Positions 40,760-51,148 of a stretch of DNA of 64,000 nucleotides are shown here, piece by piece. Position 1 is the first letter of the stretch, and each line of letters opens with the position of its first letter. Source of the stretch: Cryoendolithus antarcticus (lineage: Eukaryota; Ascomycota; Dothideomycetes; Cladosporiales; Cladosporiaceae); contig NAJO01000049.1 of NCBI GenBank assembly GCA_002077065.1, forward strand, positions 124,001 through 188,000, written 5' to 3'. The translations under genes were made by a program, and so were the position numbers. Below the pieces are notes generated by a model. It was given only the letters and a program-made list of their open reading frames with translations, searched no databases and was not told the origin of the DNA.

Positions 40760-43587
40760 TGTGACAGATTATTGGTAGACGGATTGGTGAGTGTCGGAAG
40801 GGAGTCTGCAAGTTGAGAGTAGTTGGAAGGTGTCGTGGAACGGTGACTGCGGGTGGCGGCAGGTTATCTTGGTTTTAAACGAATGACTGTGGTTGGAAAT
40901 AGATAACAAAAGGTGGAGTGGCAGGAGAACAGAGTTGGTTGCCACGGGACTGATCTGTCTTATACAAACCCTTGCCACGCCGAGTCCCCAGCCCTGATAA
41001 TTGGCTTATTCCTGGCCCCCTCCCCGTCGTTCGCGATAGTCCGGCCAGATTGGTCTGATTCAAGGACCTCGTCACTTGGCGAAGTCTCCTGTCCCATCGC
41101 ATCACCTAGCAACGACAGACGGCCTGAGGTAGCTATAAGCGGCATAGTTTGCCGGGATATGCACAAAAGTGGGCGCGCATGGCCAGGAACAGGTTAAAGC
41201 AGCAGCCTTTGGATCTCGCTTCGCTGCCAAGTGACGTGGTGGATATCACAAGGGTGAGAAGCAAGATTGCTCGGCGGCTATAGTGGCATGGCGCGGGCTT
41301 CATGCGGCTTGATGCAATTTCCGTCCGGTGAGCAGGCTTTGCTTGCACATCTTTTCCGCCGTCGGCATCGCTTCACCAAGCGTCCAAGGCTTTAGTCAGG
41401 CTGGGCGCAGGGCAATGATCGCGTGAGAGTAGACAACGTCTCACGTAGCTGAACGGCGCGCCACCAAAACGATCACGGATAACCTCGCGTGCGGAGAGAT
41501 TTGCTGGGAAAATTAGCGGAGGTAGCGCTGACCTTATCTTGGTGGCTCTGGTGGATCGCCTCGTCAACTGGCCGACCAATAGCGTTGCTTTCTGAGGTCC
41601 TGCAGTGTATAATTGTGAAACACGAGGTGAGCTGAGTGGCTGCTCACCTCAGGCGCGCAGTCAGGCTCGTACAGTTGACGTCTTCTGTTGGTACCTCCTC
41701 ACGTCGCGCCGTATGCAAACACACACACGATGTCTCTCCGGCGTTCACCCTGCTGATAGAGTCCAAGTCTGCCCGACGGTGGTGCTCGGACTTGCGACGC
41801 GCAGCCACCTTCGCGCCACCCGGACCACGTGTCTTGGCGGAGGTCACTGCACCAACGACCTAATGATCCACTACCGGCATGGACGTAGATCTCGACCCTG
41901 ACCTAATTCGGTGCCTCACCCAACTCATCGAGCGCTTCATCTAAACAGCACATGACTCTCTGGGGGATATATCGCTCCTGGACGTAGCGGAGCCTCTTGG
42001 CCTGCCATTGAGCGGCGACAGCTCACTCGGAGTTGGAATCCAGTCGCCGCGAGAGAACTGAGGTCGTTTTGACATCGTTCTGGTGGCCAGAAGCGACTGC
42101 GCACATGGGGTCTTCGGTCGGAGTACTCTGTACGTCCGCTCTTCCACAGGTCTGAAGACCCTCTCCATGGCGGGAAGGCATTGCTACAGCATCTTTGCCC
42201 TCCGCTACAACGGCCATTGGACGGTCGATACGCTATCGAGGATTACAGATCGCTACGGTCTTTCTCCTGAGTTGGGTAGACGCAGGAACGCTCCTCGTGA
42301 ACCGCGTAGTAGTATCATAAAGCTCGACAATCATTCTACACCTCGCCTGCGATGAAGAGGGCAGGCTGGTCCCTCGTGTCCAAACGTCTTCGCGTTCACG
42401 GCTATGACAGTTGGCTTACGTTGCAGGCGCATTGTACAGCGCACCATGAAAGGTCACTGAACGGATGGATGTACTTTTCGCGTATCATCATGCCTGGACT
42501 CTTGTGCCTCTGGATCGCGGGCGGAGTATGTCCGGCCGGCTTGGTCGAGGTATCTCATCCTAGAGCAGCGCGCGAGAGCAACCGAAATTTACATGTCGTG
42601 CAAACATTGTGTAACAGCGAGTTCCTTGGGATCTCTTCTCTTCGTGTGGAATTCGGCATGGCTGCGGGCGCGGACGTACTGGTTATAATCTCTCAAGTCA
42701 TTGCGCACCCCCCCTATTGGAATCTGCTGGCGACTCTGTGCTGCATACATTTCTCTGGCGCTGCCGATCAGCAGTGATCATGCTCAAGTGTGGCCACTGC
42801 TTATAGGTGCGACTGCTAGCCCCCTCAAAACCGCAGATGTCCGTGATCGGATCACGCATGACATTTCCACCGCAGGGTCACTGTGTTGACAACCAGGACT
42901 TCACTGCAATATTGCCTGCCTATCAGCGTTCTACGAATGCCACATACACCTCGTCGCTTGAATGCGTTGGTCACACTCCGTAGATGATTGGCAGTAGTTA
43001 TCGCACGAACGAAGATGACATGGCGCATCGTGAGGCTCGGCAGACCCTAGGTATTGCAGCCACGTGGTAGGTAACGCGCACGGCACATACACTTACGTCG
43101 ACACGGTACTAAAGAACTGCCAGGTGGTGCGGGGAGCAGGACACCTGCCCGATCTGGCATTCATGGACTTCACTCCATCGATGCCCTAGCTACCCTTCTC
43201 TGCGCCAGAGCCATCTCATGATCTCGACCAACCGCGTTCTATGGTCCTCGAGTGATATGCATTTCGAGCCTGCGCATCCGCCCTACTCACGAGCGAGCAA
43301 AGCAGCCCGTAACTGTTATCATGATCGTGCACCGTTACGCAGTGAAGACTGCAATTGCCGGCGCACCATCGTAAACACATCATGATTACGATGACGGAGA
43401 CGGGCTTGGGACCGGATCAGCACCTCCATCGGACGATGTATGGTAAATCGGCATCGATTTGTCGGACTTGACTCCGTGGTGGTTCGAGGGGCTCTCGGAC
43501 ACCGGGAACGTATGGGGTCTGAATGGGCGACGTTCAAGCTCAGACATCGAATCTTCACCATACAATGCCAGTCTGATTTACGATACA
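40760..43587. other. 2.8-kb gene-poor region
   Basis: Longest gene-free stretch in the window. Base composition is similar to neighbouring genes, not AT-rich, so there is no sign of repeat-induced point mutation. The largest ATG-started frame is 141 codons (42352-42777), without recognisable features. No transposon ends, tandem repeats or tRNA seen. Confidence 0.5.
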
Positions 43588-44493
43588 ATGGTGTTCAAGT
43601 TGAGAGGGGGTATTGAGTCACCGGAAGCGGAAGAAAGCTCGTCCACACCTTCTATCAAGCATGAGGAAGTAGTCTTGTCCATGCCGAAAAGTAGACGTGC
43701 ACGCAGAGAGAGGATCACACGCAATGCCTGTCGACAGTGCAGGGCGAAGAAGACGAAGGTTCGATCGCACCACGCTTCATCGTACCACTCTGTTGCTCAC
43801 TCGTGATTAGTGTGGCGGTCAACATCCGATCTGTACACGATGTCAAGTCGCAAGCACATGCTGCACGTACGACACATCAGAAGGAGTCACGAAGATGCAG
43901 AGCCTAAAGGATCAGCTGGAGAGCAGAACGCAAGAACATGCGCGAGTCGCTGCGCTGCCGCGCATACTTGTCGAGGACAGCGACCATGCCGCTACACAGT
44001 TGCTGGCGAAGCTCAGATTAAACCACAACGAGGGGTAAGTCAGCTGTCACCGAGCTTGTCGTCTCGCAGTGGTCCGACAATGCGCCTACTTGCAATTTCC
44101 ATGCAGAGCAGCCCCATCACCACGAGCGCAATGCCTTGGGAATATAAGAACCTGAACTGACCAGCCTTCAGCACTGCTATGCGTCGCGGCTCCGATCCGT
44201 TTGCCCTCCAGATATCGACTATGTCTGATGCACAGCCTATACACTACGCCTACAGTGCGTCCGACACACACAGCGCCTCGAGCTCAATGTCCAGCTCCCA
44301 CTTTCAGCATCTCAGCCAAAACGCTTCTTCCACCACGGCAGATAGCTATGACTTGAGTACCTTCCTGTCCTCATCGCTGCCGCACGCTATGTCAGATGCT
44401 CCCGAATACTCGCCCCAGGAGTACGCGCACCGCAGAGATAGTTCGAGCAACACGCCCATGCAGCAGCAAGCTCTCGGCTGGTTGGCGCACTGA
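43588..44493 (+). CDS. Short Zn(II)2Cys6 DNA-binding protein
   Basis: Three exons: 43588-43758, 43811-44034, 44172-44493; introns of 52 and 137 bases; 238 residues. The first intron splits the zinc cluster: NACRQCRAKKTK joins CGGQHPICTRCQVASTCC, giving C-x2-C-x6-C-x6-C-x2-C-x5/6-C (residues 48-75), preceded by a basic RRARRERITR arm and followed by a short coiled coil (TKMQSLKDQLESR). The third exon is Ser/Gln/Tyr-rich (SSSMSSSHFQHLSQNASSTT), an activation-domain-like composition. The usual 300-residue middle homology region is missing. It is probably a nuclear DNA-binding regulator; targets unknown. The third exon's acceptor is chosen by frame only, and an extra small exon inside the 137-base intron is possible. 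Confidence 0.7.
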
Positions 44494-45000
44494 ATCATAT
44501 GGATCGATTGTCAGGGTTCGCACTGGAGTATGGTATGGCATCAACGGCAGGCACAGGGTACGGACGAGGCGATACACTCCCACAGCATATTTTTCGCACT
44601 GAGCAACGATTAGCGATGGCGTCCCGGGGAAACGGTATGATACACACGGATAGGGTCGGGTCAGGCCCACATTCACGGACGGGTCTGGAGGCAAAGTGGG
44701 CTTGACGCCATTTTACGAATACATGTATGATCACGGTCAGCACATCGACTGACGGGCACCTGGTCGAGACCGGAACGTGATGATACCCTTTCAAGATGAT
44801 GCGTGGTGTGGCCGCAGCGCACACTTCAGGTAAGTCTTCCACTGAGCTGAAGTGAAGGTACGTGGTCGCTCCTTCCTTGCCTGTCGCAGTCGACATGTCA
44901 CCTTATCAAACACGTCTCTGTGCACAGGCGCCTCACGACTTCTTGATCGTTTGCCTTCTCTTGGCGTTCGCCTCCATCACTGCATAGCACATTACGCAAC
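44494..45000. other. Intergenic region
   Basis: No gene-like frame or repeat recognised between the short zinc-cluster gene and the CCCH gene. Confidence 0.4.
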
Positions 45001-45673
45001 ATGAACGCGCATCTAGGCTCCATACTTCCACCAGAACCACGATCAGGAATGCCCAAGCCCAAGCGCGGCAACATGACAGCGAACAGCAAATCATCGCCCA
45101 CCATCGCAGGCATATCGAAGCCACCGCGATTTAGTCGCTACGCCCTGCCTCCTAGGCCAACCTTCTTGCCAACAGATAACGGTGATTTGTCGTGGCAGTT
45201 CACCAAGAACAACGTGACGTGTTTCTATTGGGCCCGTGGTGGGTGTAAAAAGTCTGATGTGAATTGCCAGTAAGTCCACTCTCCATTGGATGATCTTGAC
45301 GAAGGGAGTGACTGACGATCACAGCTACGCCCACTTCCTCAACACGATCGTTGCCGACAGCCCGATGGCTTTCGGTCACATCAGTGACCGCAAGGCTCTC
45401 AGCGGCAAAGCTGGTCAGGCTATCATCAAGGACACCACCGCTCGCGACAACGAGTTGAGGGACCAGGAGATGCGGTTCGCTGAGAGGCAGATGGCGTTCA
45501 ACGGTGGACTAGCAGCACTTGCAAGGAGAGCGAAGGAACAGGACGCAAGGCAGCAGGAACTAGAGTTGAAGGCCTATGAGTTGGATGTGATAGAGTTGGA
45601 ACTTGAGGCATTGGAGAAGGAACTTGAGCGGCGTGCGCAAGAGCTCGACAGGCGTGAGAAGGCGCTTGAGTAG
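45001..45673 (+). CDS. CCCH zinc-finger protein with C-terminal coiled coil
   Basis: Two exons, 45001-45269 and 45325-45673, with a 55-base intron (GTAAGT...CACAG) that falls inside the zinc finger; 205 residues. Splicing gives CFYWARGGCKKSDVNCHYAH, a C-x7-C-x6-C-x3-H finger. The C-terminal half is a continuous coiled coil (ARQQELELKAYELDVIELEL, then EALEKELERRAQELDRREKA). CCCH fingers usually bind RNA; a single finger plus a coiled coil suggests an oligomeric RNA- or chromatin-associated protein. I do not recognise a named ortholog. Confidence 0.75.
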
Positions 45674-45878
45674 AGGGGGAAAGCGCTGGCAGGGCTGTAG
45701 CCTGTGAAAGTCTCGGGTCAGTGGCCCGGAAGAGAGATGAAGGACATGGCTCGGACGAGATGTTTGGGAGCAAGACTGATCAGGCGCGAGCGATAACAGC
45801 CTGGGGTGCGTTGATGCATTCAATTCTGTGGCTGGGAGTTTGTTTGCGAAGCTGCAGGTGGCTTGTGGTCGTCGGACA

Positions 45879-46136
45879 TGACTCCTCAGCGATGACTCTA
45901 TGAGGCGAGTGCATTTGCGCACGGCATATTCCTCAGCCAAGTGTCGAATTGCAGGCCAAATCGTAGAAAGCAAAGTACTGTATCGTAAGATGCAGTGCAA
46001 AATCGCTTTAATTGGTCTGTGCACTTCGTGGAATGGCATCATCCCGAAGCTTTCACGAAGATGTAGAGGCAAACTTGACGGAGTCATATACATATATAAA
46101 CATGCTGAAGGAGCTGCGAAAGTGCGTTGCTGACTC
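45879..46136. promoter_or_regulatory. Four TGACTC (Gcn4/CpcA-type) hexamers
   Basis: TGACTC at 45879-45884, 45893-45898 and 46131-46136 on the plus strand and at 46081-46086 on the minus strand. TGACTC is the core of the Gcn4/CpcA general amino-acid-control site. None carries the seventh A of the ideal TGACTCA. Chance would give about 0.25 copies on both strands of this interval at equal base use. Confidence 0.45.
46093..46100 (+). promoter_or_regulatory. TATA-like element
   Basis: TATATAAA, 60 bases before the ATG at 46160, within an AT-rich stretch (CATATACATATATAAACA). A likely core promoter element of the methionine gene. Confidence 0.45.
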
Positions 46137-46159
46137 TGCAGTATCTTGATCTTATCGAC

Positions 46160-47798
46160 ATGGCGGCCACTAATTTGAATGGCGAGGCCCCAACGAGCAA
46201 CGGCGCCACTCATAAGTTCAGTAAGTGAACGCTCTCTGTTGGTCATATCTTGATTGCACGTCGACAACGCATTCCGAGTGTCGAATTCCTGTGAGATTCG
46301 GGACTAATCACATATTTTAGAGCGGATCACACCGAATGATCAGACCGAAAACCCTTTCGTCCAGCTCATTCTAGAGCAGGACATTGCTATCGTGCCCTCG
46401 TTCGAGTTGGAGTCTGGCGTCACATTGCACAATGTCCAGGTGGCATACAAGACCTACGGCACTCTGTCGCCAGACGCAGACAATGCCATGGTCATATGTC
46501 ACGCTCTTACCGGAAGCGCAGATGTGGGCGATTGGTGGGGACCATTGCTCGGTGGTCCAGGCGAGCCAGGCAAGGAGCCACGAGCATTCGACATGAGTCG
46601 CTTTTTCGTCGTCTGCGTTAACAGTCCTGGCAGTCCGTATGGAAGTGCCAGTCCTGTCACGGCTCGAGATGGCGATTCGAAGAACGAGCATTACGGACCT
46701 GAGTTCCCTCTCACTACGATCAGGGACGATGTGAACCTGTTCAAATTACTACTTGATGATCTTGGCGTGAAGCAGATCGCTGCAGTCATTGGTGGCTCGA
46801 TGGGAGGCATGCTGGTGCTGGAATTCGCCTACTTCGGCAAGGACTACGTTCGTTCGATCATCCCGATCGCCACATCGGCTCGCTACAGTGCATGGGGAAT
46901 CAGCTGGGGTGAGGCGCAACGGCAAAGTATTTATAGCGACCCAAAGTACGACGATGGGTACTATGAGTTTGACGAGCCACCATCCGCGGGTCTCGGAGCT
47001 GCCCGCATGTCTGCTCTTTTGACGTACCGAAGTCGAGACTCGTTCGAAACACGATTCGGCAGGAGTACACCTAACACTTCGCTGCGGCAGAACATCAACG
47101 GATCAGCAAGACCACACACCCCCAGCAACGACCACTTCGCGATCCATAACGAAGGTCACCGAACAGCAGGCTCTCCTCGCCGCTCGCGTGCAGGCTCCAT
47201 GACCTCTTCAATCGACTCGCTGCCAGCGCCACCAATCACCGTCCGGGATCCGCAGTTCTCCGGTGCTGCAGAGACCACGATAAAACCTACCGTGAACAGT
47301 CGTAAACCCATCTCGACCTACTACTCAGCGCAATCTTACCTCCGCTACCAAGGCGAGAAATTCATCAAGCGCTTCGACGCAAATTGCTACATAGCGATCA
47401 CCCGCAAGCTAGACACTCACGACGTCTCCCGTGACCGTACGGATACCGACGATAAGACAGCAGAGGAAGCCGTCATAGCTGCTCTCAAACTGATCGAGCA
47501 GCCCACGCTTGTGCTGGGCATTATGTCCGACGGGCTCTTCACATTCGCCGAGCAGCAGGAGCTCGCCGCCGCGATTCCGAACGCCGAGCTGAAGACCATC
47601 GAGAGTCCCGATGGACATGATGCGTTCTTGCTGGAGTTTCGGCAGGTGAATGGGTTCATCCTGGAGTTTCTGAGGAAGGCTCTCCCTGATATCATGGCTA
47701 GGGAGCCAAGGAACTGGCCGCCGGAGGAGAAGAAGGAAAGTGAGGTCAAGGCGAGCACGTTCGGGGAGGCGGAGGTGGAAGATATTACTGCGTGGTGA
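46160..47798 (+). CDS. met2: Homoserine O-acetyltransferase (methionine biosynthesis)
   Basis: Two exons, 46160-46220 and 46321-47798, with a 100-base intron (GTAAGT...TTTTAG) that joins HKF to KRITPNDQ; 512 residues. An alpha/beta-hydrolase-fold acyltransferase: substrate-loop sequences VAYKTYGTLSPDADNAMVIC and HALTGSADVGDWW, nucleophile motif GGSMGGM, and near the C-terminus LGIMSDGLFTFAEQQEL (Asp) and SPDGHDAFLLE (His). About 80 low-complexity residues (HTPSNDHFAIHNEGHRTAGS onward) sit in the lid region, common in fungal Met2. It transfers acetyl from acetyl-CoA to L-homoserine, the first step committed to methionine. Upstream TGACTC motifs fit amino-acid-starvation control. Its stop is 10 bases from the end of the acetate kinase gene. 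Confidence 0.95.
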
Positions 47799-47808
47799 GT
47801 GATGATTA

Positions 47809-49062
47809 TCACGTTGGCCGGCGCAGCTTCTCTGCATCCTCCGCACACTGCCTAGCCATCTCAGTCTGCTCGTCAGTCTGACACACCAGCACCCGTCGGT
47901 CTCCCTCTGTCTGCGGTCCAATATCAACGACCTCGCTATCCTCCAAATGCTCATTCGCCTTTCGATCGATCGAGAAACCTAGACACCCCACCCTCTCCAC
48001 TACTGAATTCCTGAACCCTACCCCCTTCTCCCCGATCCCTCCCGCGAATACCAGCGCATCCACCTTGCCACCTAACTTGACATAATAGCTCCCCACGAAG
48101 CCCACAACTCGATCGACGAAAACCTCAAACGCCAACTTCGCCATCTCATCCCCCTCTTCAGCGCGCTTACTCACTTCCCCGAAATCCGTCGTGCCCGTCA
48201 AAGCCTTCCATCCACTCTCCTTATTCAGGATCATCTCAGCTTGCGTGACGTGCATGGCCTCTGAACTTCCAGGGCTAGGTTTCGAAGCATCGTGCGTGAA
48301 GTGGAAAATTAGACTTGGATCCACGTCGCCGCTTCGCGTTGCGCCGGGGAGCCCGGAGAGCGGCGTGAGACCCATGGTGGTGTCAATACTTTCGCCGTTC
48401 TTGATGGCGCAGCAGGAGGCGCCGGACCCGAGATGCAGAGCGATGAGATTAGTCTCTTCGACTGGCTTGTGGAGATGCGAAGCTACGGCTCGGGTGATGA
48501 AGGCGTAGGAGAGGCCGTGGAAGCCATACTTCCTCAACCCCGTCTTCTTGGCTTTAGCAGGGTCGATCATGTACGTTCGCACTGGCTCTGGGATCGTGGA
48601 GTGGAAGGCTGAATCGAAGAAGGCGACATTCGTGCATTTTGGGATTGAGGCGTGGACGGCTTTGACGATTTCTAGCGCACCGGCGTTGTGGAGGGGAGCA
48701 AGGTCTGAGAGTGCTTCGAGGTGGTGGTAGGTATCTGCATCTATTCGAGTTGGAGCGGTGTAGCCGCCGCCGTGGACTATGCGATGGCATGCGAAGGATA
48801 TGTCTGAGGGATCATTGAGCTGAGATAGGGACGAATCAGATGTCAGGTGGTCGAGGATTGCACTGAAGGCTTCGTTCGGCGTGGAGATACCCTCAAGAGT
48901 CTTGGTGTCTTTGCCGGAGGTGAGCTTGGTGGGTGGGGATGTGAGGCCGGAGAGGGATACTGAGGCGATGGATTTGGGTTTGGGGTCCGAGGCTGAAAAG
49001 GTGTAGACGGAGACCTTCACTGATGAGGAGCCGGCGTTGATCGAGAGGATGACCTGGGACAT
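47809..49062 (-). CDS. ack: Acetate kinase
   Basis: Single exon, 417 residues from the ATG at 49062 (MSQVILSINAGSSSVK). Family motifs in order: N-A-G-S-S-S, CHRIVHGGG, LAPLHN, FDSAFH, RKYGFHG, HLGSGASC, TPLSGLPGATRSGDVDPSLI (catalytic Asp/Arg region) and FAGGIGEKG with FR. This is the ASKHA-fold enzyme interconverting acetate plus ATP with acetyl phosphate plus ADP. In fungi it is thought to work with phosphoketolase (Xfp), making acetate from acetyl phosphate or the reverse; no phosphoketolase gene lies in the window. It converges with met2 with a 10-base gap, so their transcripts probably overlap. Confidence 0.95.
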   Translation of the reverse strand: MSQVILSINAGSSSVKVSVYTFSASDPKPKSIASVSLSGLTSPPTKLTSGKDTKTLEGISTPNEAFSAILDHLTSDSSLSQLNDPSDISFACHRIVHGGGYTAPTRIDADTYHHLEALSDLAPLHNAGALEIVKAVHASIPKCTNVAFFDSAFHSTIPEPVRTYMIDPAKAKKTGLRKYGFHGLSYAFITRAVASHLHKPVEETNLIALHLGSGASCCAIKNGESIDTTMGLTPLSGLPGATRSGDVDPSLIFHFTHDASKPSPGSSEAMHVTQAEMILNKESGWKALTGTTDFGEVSKRAEEGDEMAKLAFEVFVDRVVGFVGSYYVKLGGKVDALVFAGGIGEKGVGFRNSVVERVGCLGFSIDRKANEHLEDSEVVDIGPQTEGDRRVLVCQTDEQTEMARQCAEDAEKLRRPT

Positions 49063-49852
49063 GTTTGCAGATCTTGTTGCCAGCACGCCGAGCTGGCTTG
49101 AACGAGGTCAAGGCAGTGTGGCTGAACGGAAAGATACAGCAGCTTGAGGTAATGATCTTTGACGAATGGTTAGGTTGGGCCAATGTGCAGAGCTGTGACT
49201 TATGGTCGGACCTAGCACAACAGTACACACATGCACAGTGGACAAACGAAGTCGAGATTATAATTAGCCTTCAGCATGACGTTCAGCTTGCAGTATCGTG
49301 AGAGCTTAGGTTGAGCTCATCGAAGCCGCGCGCTGCCGACCGATCTACACGCTTCGACGTTGTCCTAGTGGGCGGTAACGCCATATGAGACGGACTCGGC
49401 TGTACAACAGCTGCCAACGGCTGCTGCATCCGCCCATGGCGACGTCGTAGCATGCCAGTGCGGTACTATCAAAGGCACTCTAGCGCTGCCCTGGGGAGCG
49501 CGTGTCTGGGGCGGCGGGGACTGCGCGGCTCTGAAGCCATGCTAGGCAGTGCAGCGGTGATATTGCGGGCACGATGCAGTGGCGACGGCGGCAGCTCACA
49601 GTCTGAAGATGGTGTCGTTCGTCACGAACAGCACGATGGTGCATATATGTGTCAATACCAGATATCGATACCGTAGATGTTGTGCTCGTGGAGCCACCAG
49701 CCTGACCTCGGCATTACCCCATGCAGTAACCCTGTCACCCCGTGGCTGGCATCATTGACTACACCCTCATCGACCAACGGACGTGAATTCAGTCTCTCGG
49801 ATAGCTTACAGGAGATCCTACCTGGCATTCACAAGACGGTCCAATCGCGAGG
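49063..49852. other. Divergent intergenic region
   Basis: Upstream of the acetate kinase gene and of the Pex26-like gene. Only short frames; no repeat seen. Confidence 0.5.
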
Positions 49853-51148
49853 ATGCCGTCTAGAACGGACACCCTCCTTCAATCTCCCTCCCCCTCCGTT
49901 CACAGCGACTCCCCCGACTACATTTCCTCGTCCCTGGCCTCCCTGTCCCGTTCCAAGAGCACCAACACTTTCATCGTCAAGTCCTACAAAGCCGCCACGC
50001 AGCTCTACCTTACGCGGCGATTCAAGGAGGCCTGGGATGCTATTGCGCCGGCCGTAGGCGCCGAGTCCTGGGAGACGTCTACAGGAGCTAAGGAGTCGGA
50101 CGGGGAAGCAGTAGATGCAGCGCCTATAGCGCAGAGTAGTCACGGCACGCGAACCAAGGTCTGGGTCTTCTGGCTAAGCCTTGTGCATGCTGTTGTTGAG
50201 CTTGGCGCTGAGGAGGGAAAGGTGGAGTTTGGAGGAGAACTATGGAAGTGTATCGCCAAAGCTGCGAGGGAAGGGGGAGTTTGGAACCACATCATCGCGC
50301 GTGGCTACGGGGGCGTGGAAACAGAAGTTGACGCCGAGGTTGTGGTGAATGTCGCTACATTGCTGTTGGAGCATATGCCTGATCAGAGGGTCAATCAGGC
50401 GAGACTGGAGGTCTGGCTTGCAGGTGCCGAGGAGGTAGTACCGTATGATGGCATGAGCACGCCTATGAGCGTGCATTCTACTTCTTCACCGAAGGCGCTG
50501 CAGGTGCGGCAGAAGATTTTGGAGGTCTATGCGCTACATGTACTGCCTACTATCGGGGAATGGGAGCAAGCTGAACAGTTTCTGGAGGGGTGCGGAAGTC
50601 TGGATGAGGAGAGACGAGACGCGTTTCTGGAGGCGCTGAGAGGTTTGAGGGAGGAGAAAGATGGGGTTGTGGTGAGGGAAAGGGAGTTGAAGGAGCGGAG
50701 GGAGAGGGAGGAACTGGAGGAGGCTGCTGAGCAGGAGAGAAGGCGGTTGGAAGAGGAGAAGCGAAAAGTGGAGAGAGAGGAGAAGGAGAGAGTGGCAAGT
50801 GAGAAGCCCAAGGCTGCCGCTGCAGCGTCGAAGGCACCGTGGACTACCGCGAGTCCGTCCAAGCCCACACCAACGCCTGTGCCCGGCAATCCGACAAATG
50901 GTCGACCCGTGAGAAAAGCTCCGACTCCGCGAGCACCGCCTGCAAATCTGTACACGCAGTTCACGGCACTGGTAACGACTACACGACAGAATCTGAAGGC
51001 TTCGCCACGACTAGTCATGTTCATATTGGCATTCCTGCTGCTAGCTATGCGGAGAGATATACGGCTGCGGTTACGGCGAGCGCTGGCTGATAGCTGGCAG
51101 AAGGTGCAGCGGACTGTTGGGATGGGGATGAAGGTGAGCTATGTATGA
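49853..51148 (+). CDS. pex26: Tail-anchored peroxin, Pex26/Pex15-like
   Basis: Single exon, 431 residues, ATG at 49853. The N-terminal half is helical (STNTFIVKSYKAATQLYLTR, RFKEAWDAIAPAV, then VWVFWLSLVHAVVELGAEEG), followed by a long charged coiled coil (EREELEEAAEQERRRLEEEK), a Pro/Ala linker and one C-terminal hydrophobic helix (PRLVMFILAFLLLAMRRD) with a strongly basic tail (RLRLRRALADSWQKVQR). This layout matches filamentous-fungal Pex26, the peroxisomal tail-anchored receptor that recruits the Pex1-Pex6 AAA complex for recycling the import receptor Pex5. The N-terminal sequence fits my memory of that family, but primary-sequence similarity is low between phyla. Alternative: another peroxisomal or ER tail-anchored protein. 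Confidence 0.6.
   Translation: MPSRTDTLLQSPSPSVHSDSPDYISSSLASLSRSKSTNTFIVKSYKAATQLYLTRRFKEAWDAIAPAVGAESWETSTGAKESDGEAVDAAPIAQSSHGTRTKVWVFWLSLVHAVVELGAEEGKVEFGGELWKCIAKAAREGGVWNHIIARGYGGVETEVDAEVVVNVATLLLEHMPDQRVNQARLEVWLAGAEEVVPYDGMSTPMSVHSTSSPKALQVRQKILEVYALHVLPTIGEWEQAEQFLEGCGSLDEERRDAFLEALRGLREEKDGVVVRERELKERREREELEEAAEQERRRLEEEKRKVEREEKERVASEKPKAAAAASKAPWTTASPSKPTPTPVPGNPTNGRPVRKAPTPRAPPANLYTQFTALVTTTRQNLKASPRLVMFILAFLLLAMRRDIRLRLRRALADSWQKVQRTVGMGMKVSYV

Larger units (their letters stand above)
45674..46159. other. Upstream region of the homoserine O-acetyltransferase gene
   Basis: Contains four TGACTC hexamers and a TATA-like element, listed separately. No gene. Confidence 0.5.

Noticed and set aside
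42352..42777. 141-codon plus frame with ATG
   Set aside because: Single isolated frame in a gene-poor region with no domain or signal peptide; chance length at this GC content is plausible.
45560..46267. 235-codon minus-strand open frame
   Set aside because: Overlaps the coiled-coil exon and the met2 promoter and first exon; no domain, mixed composition.
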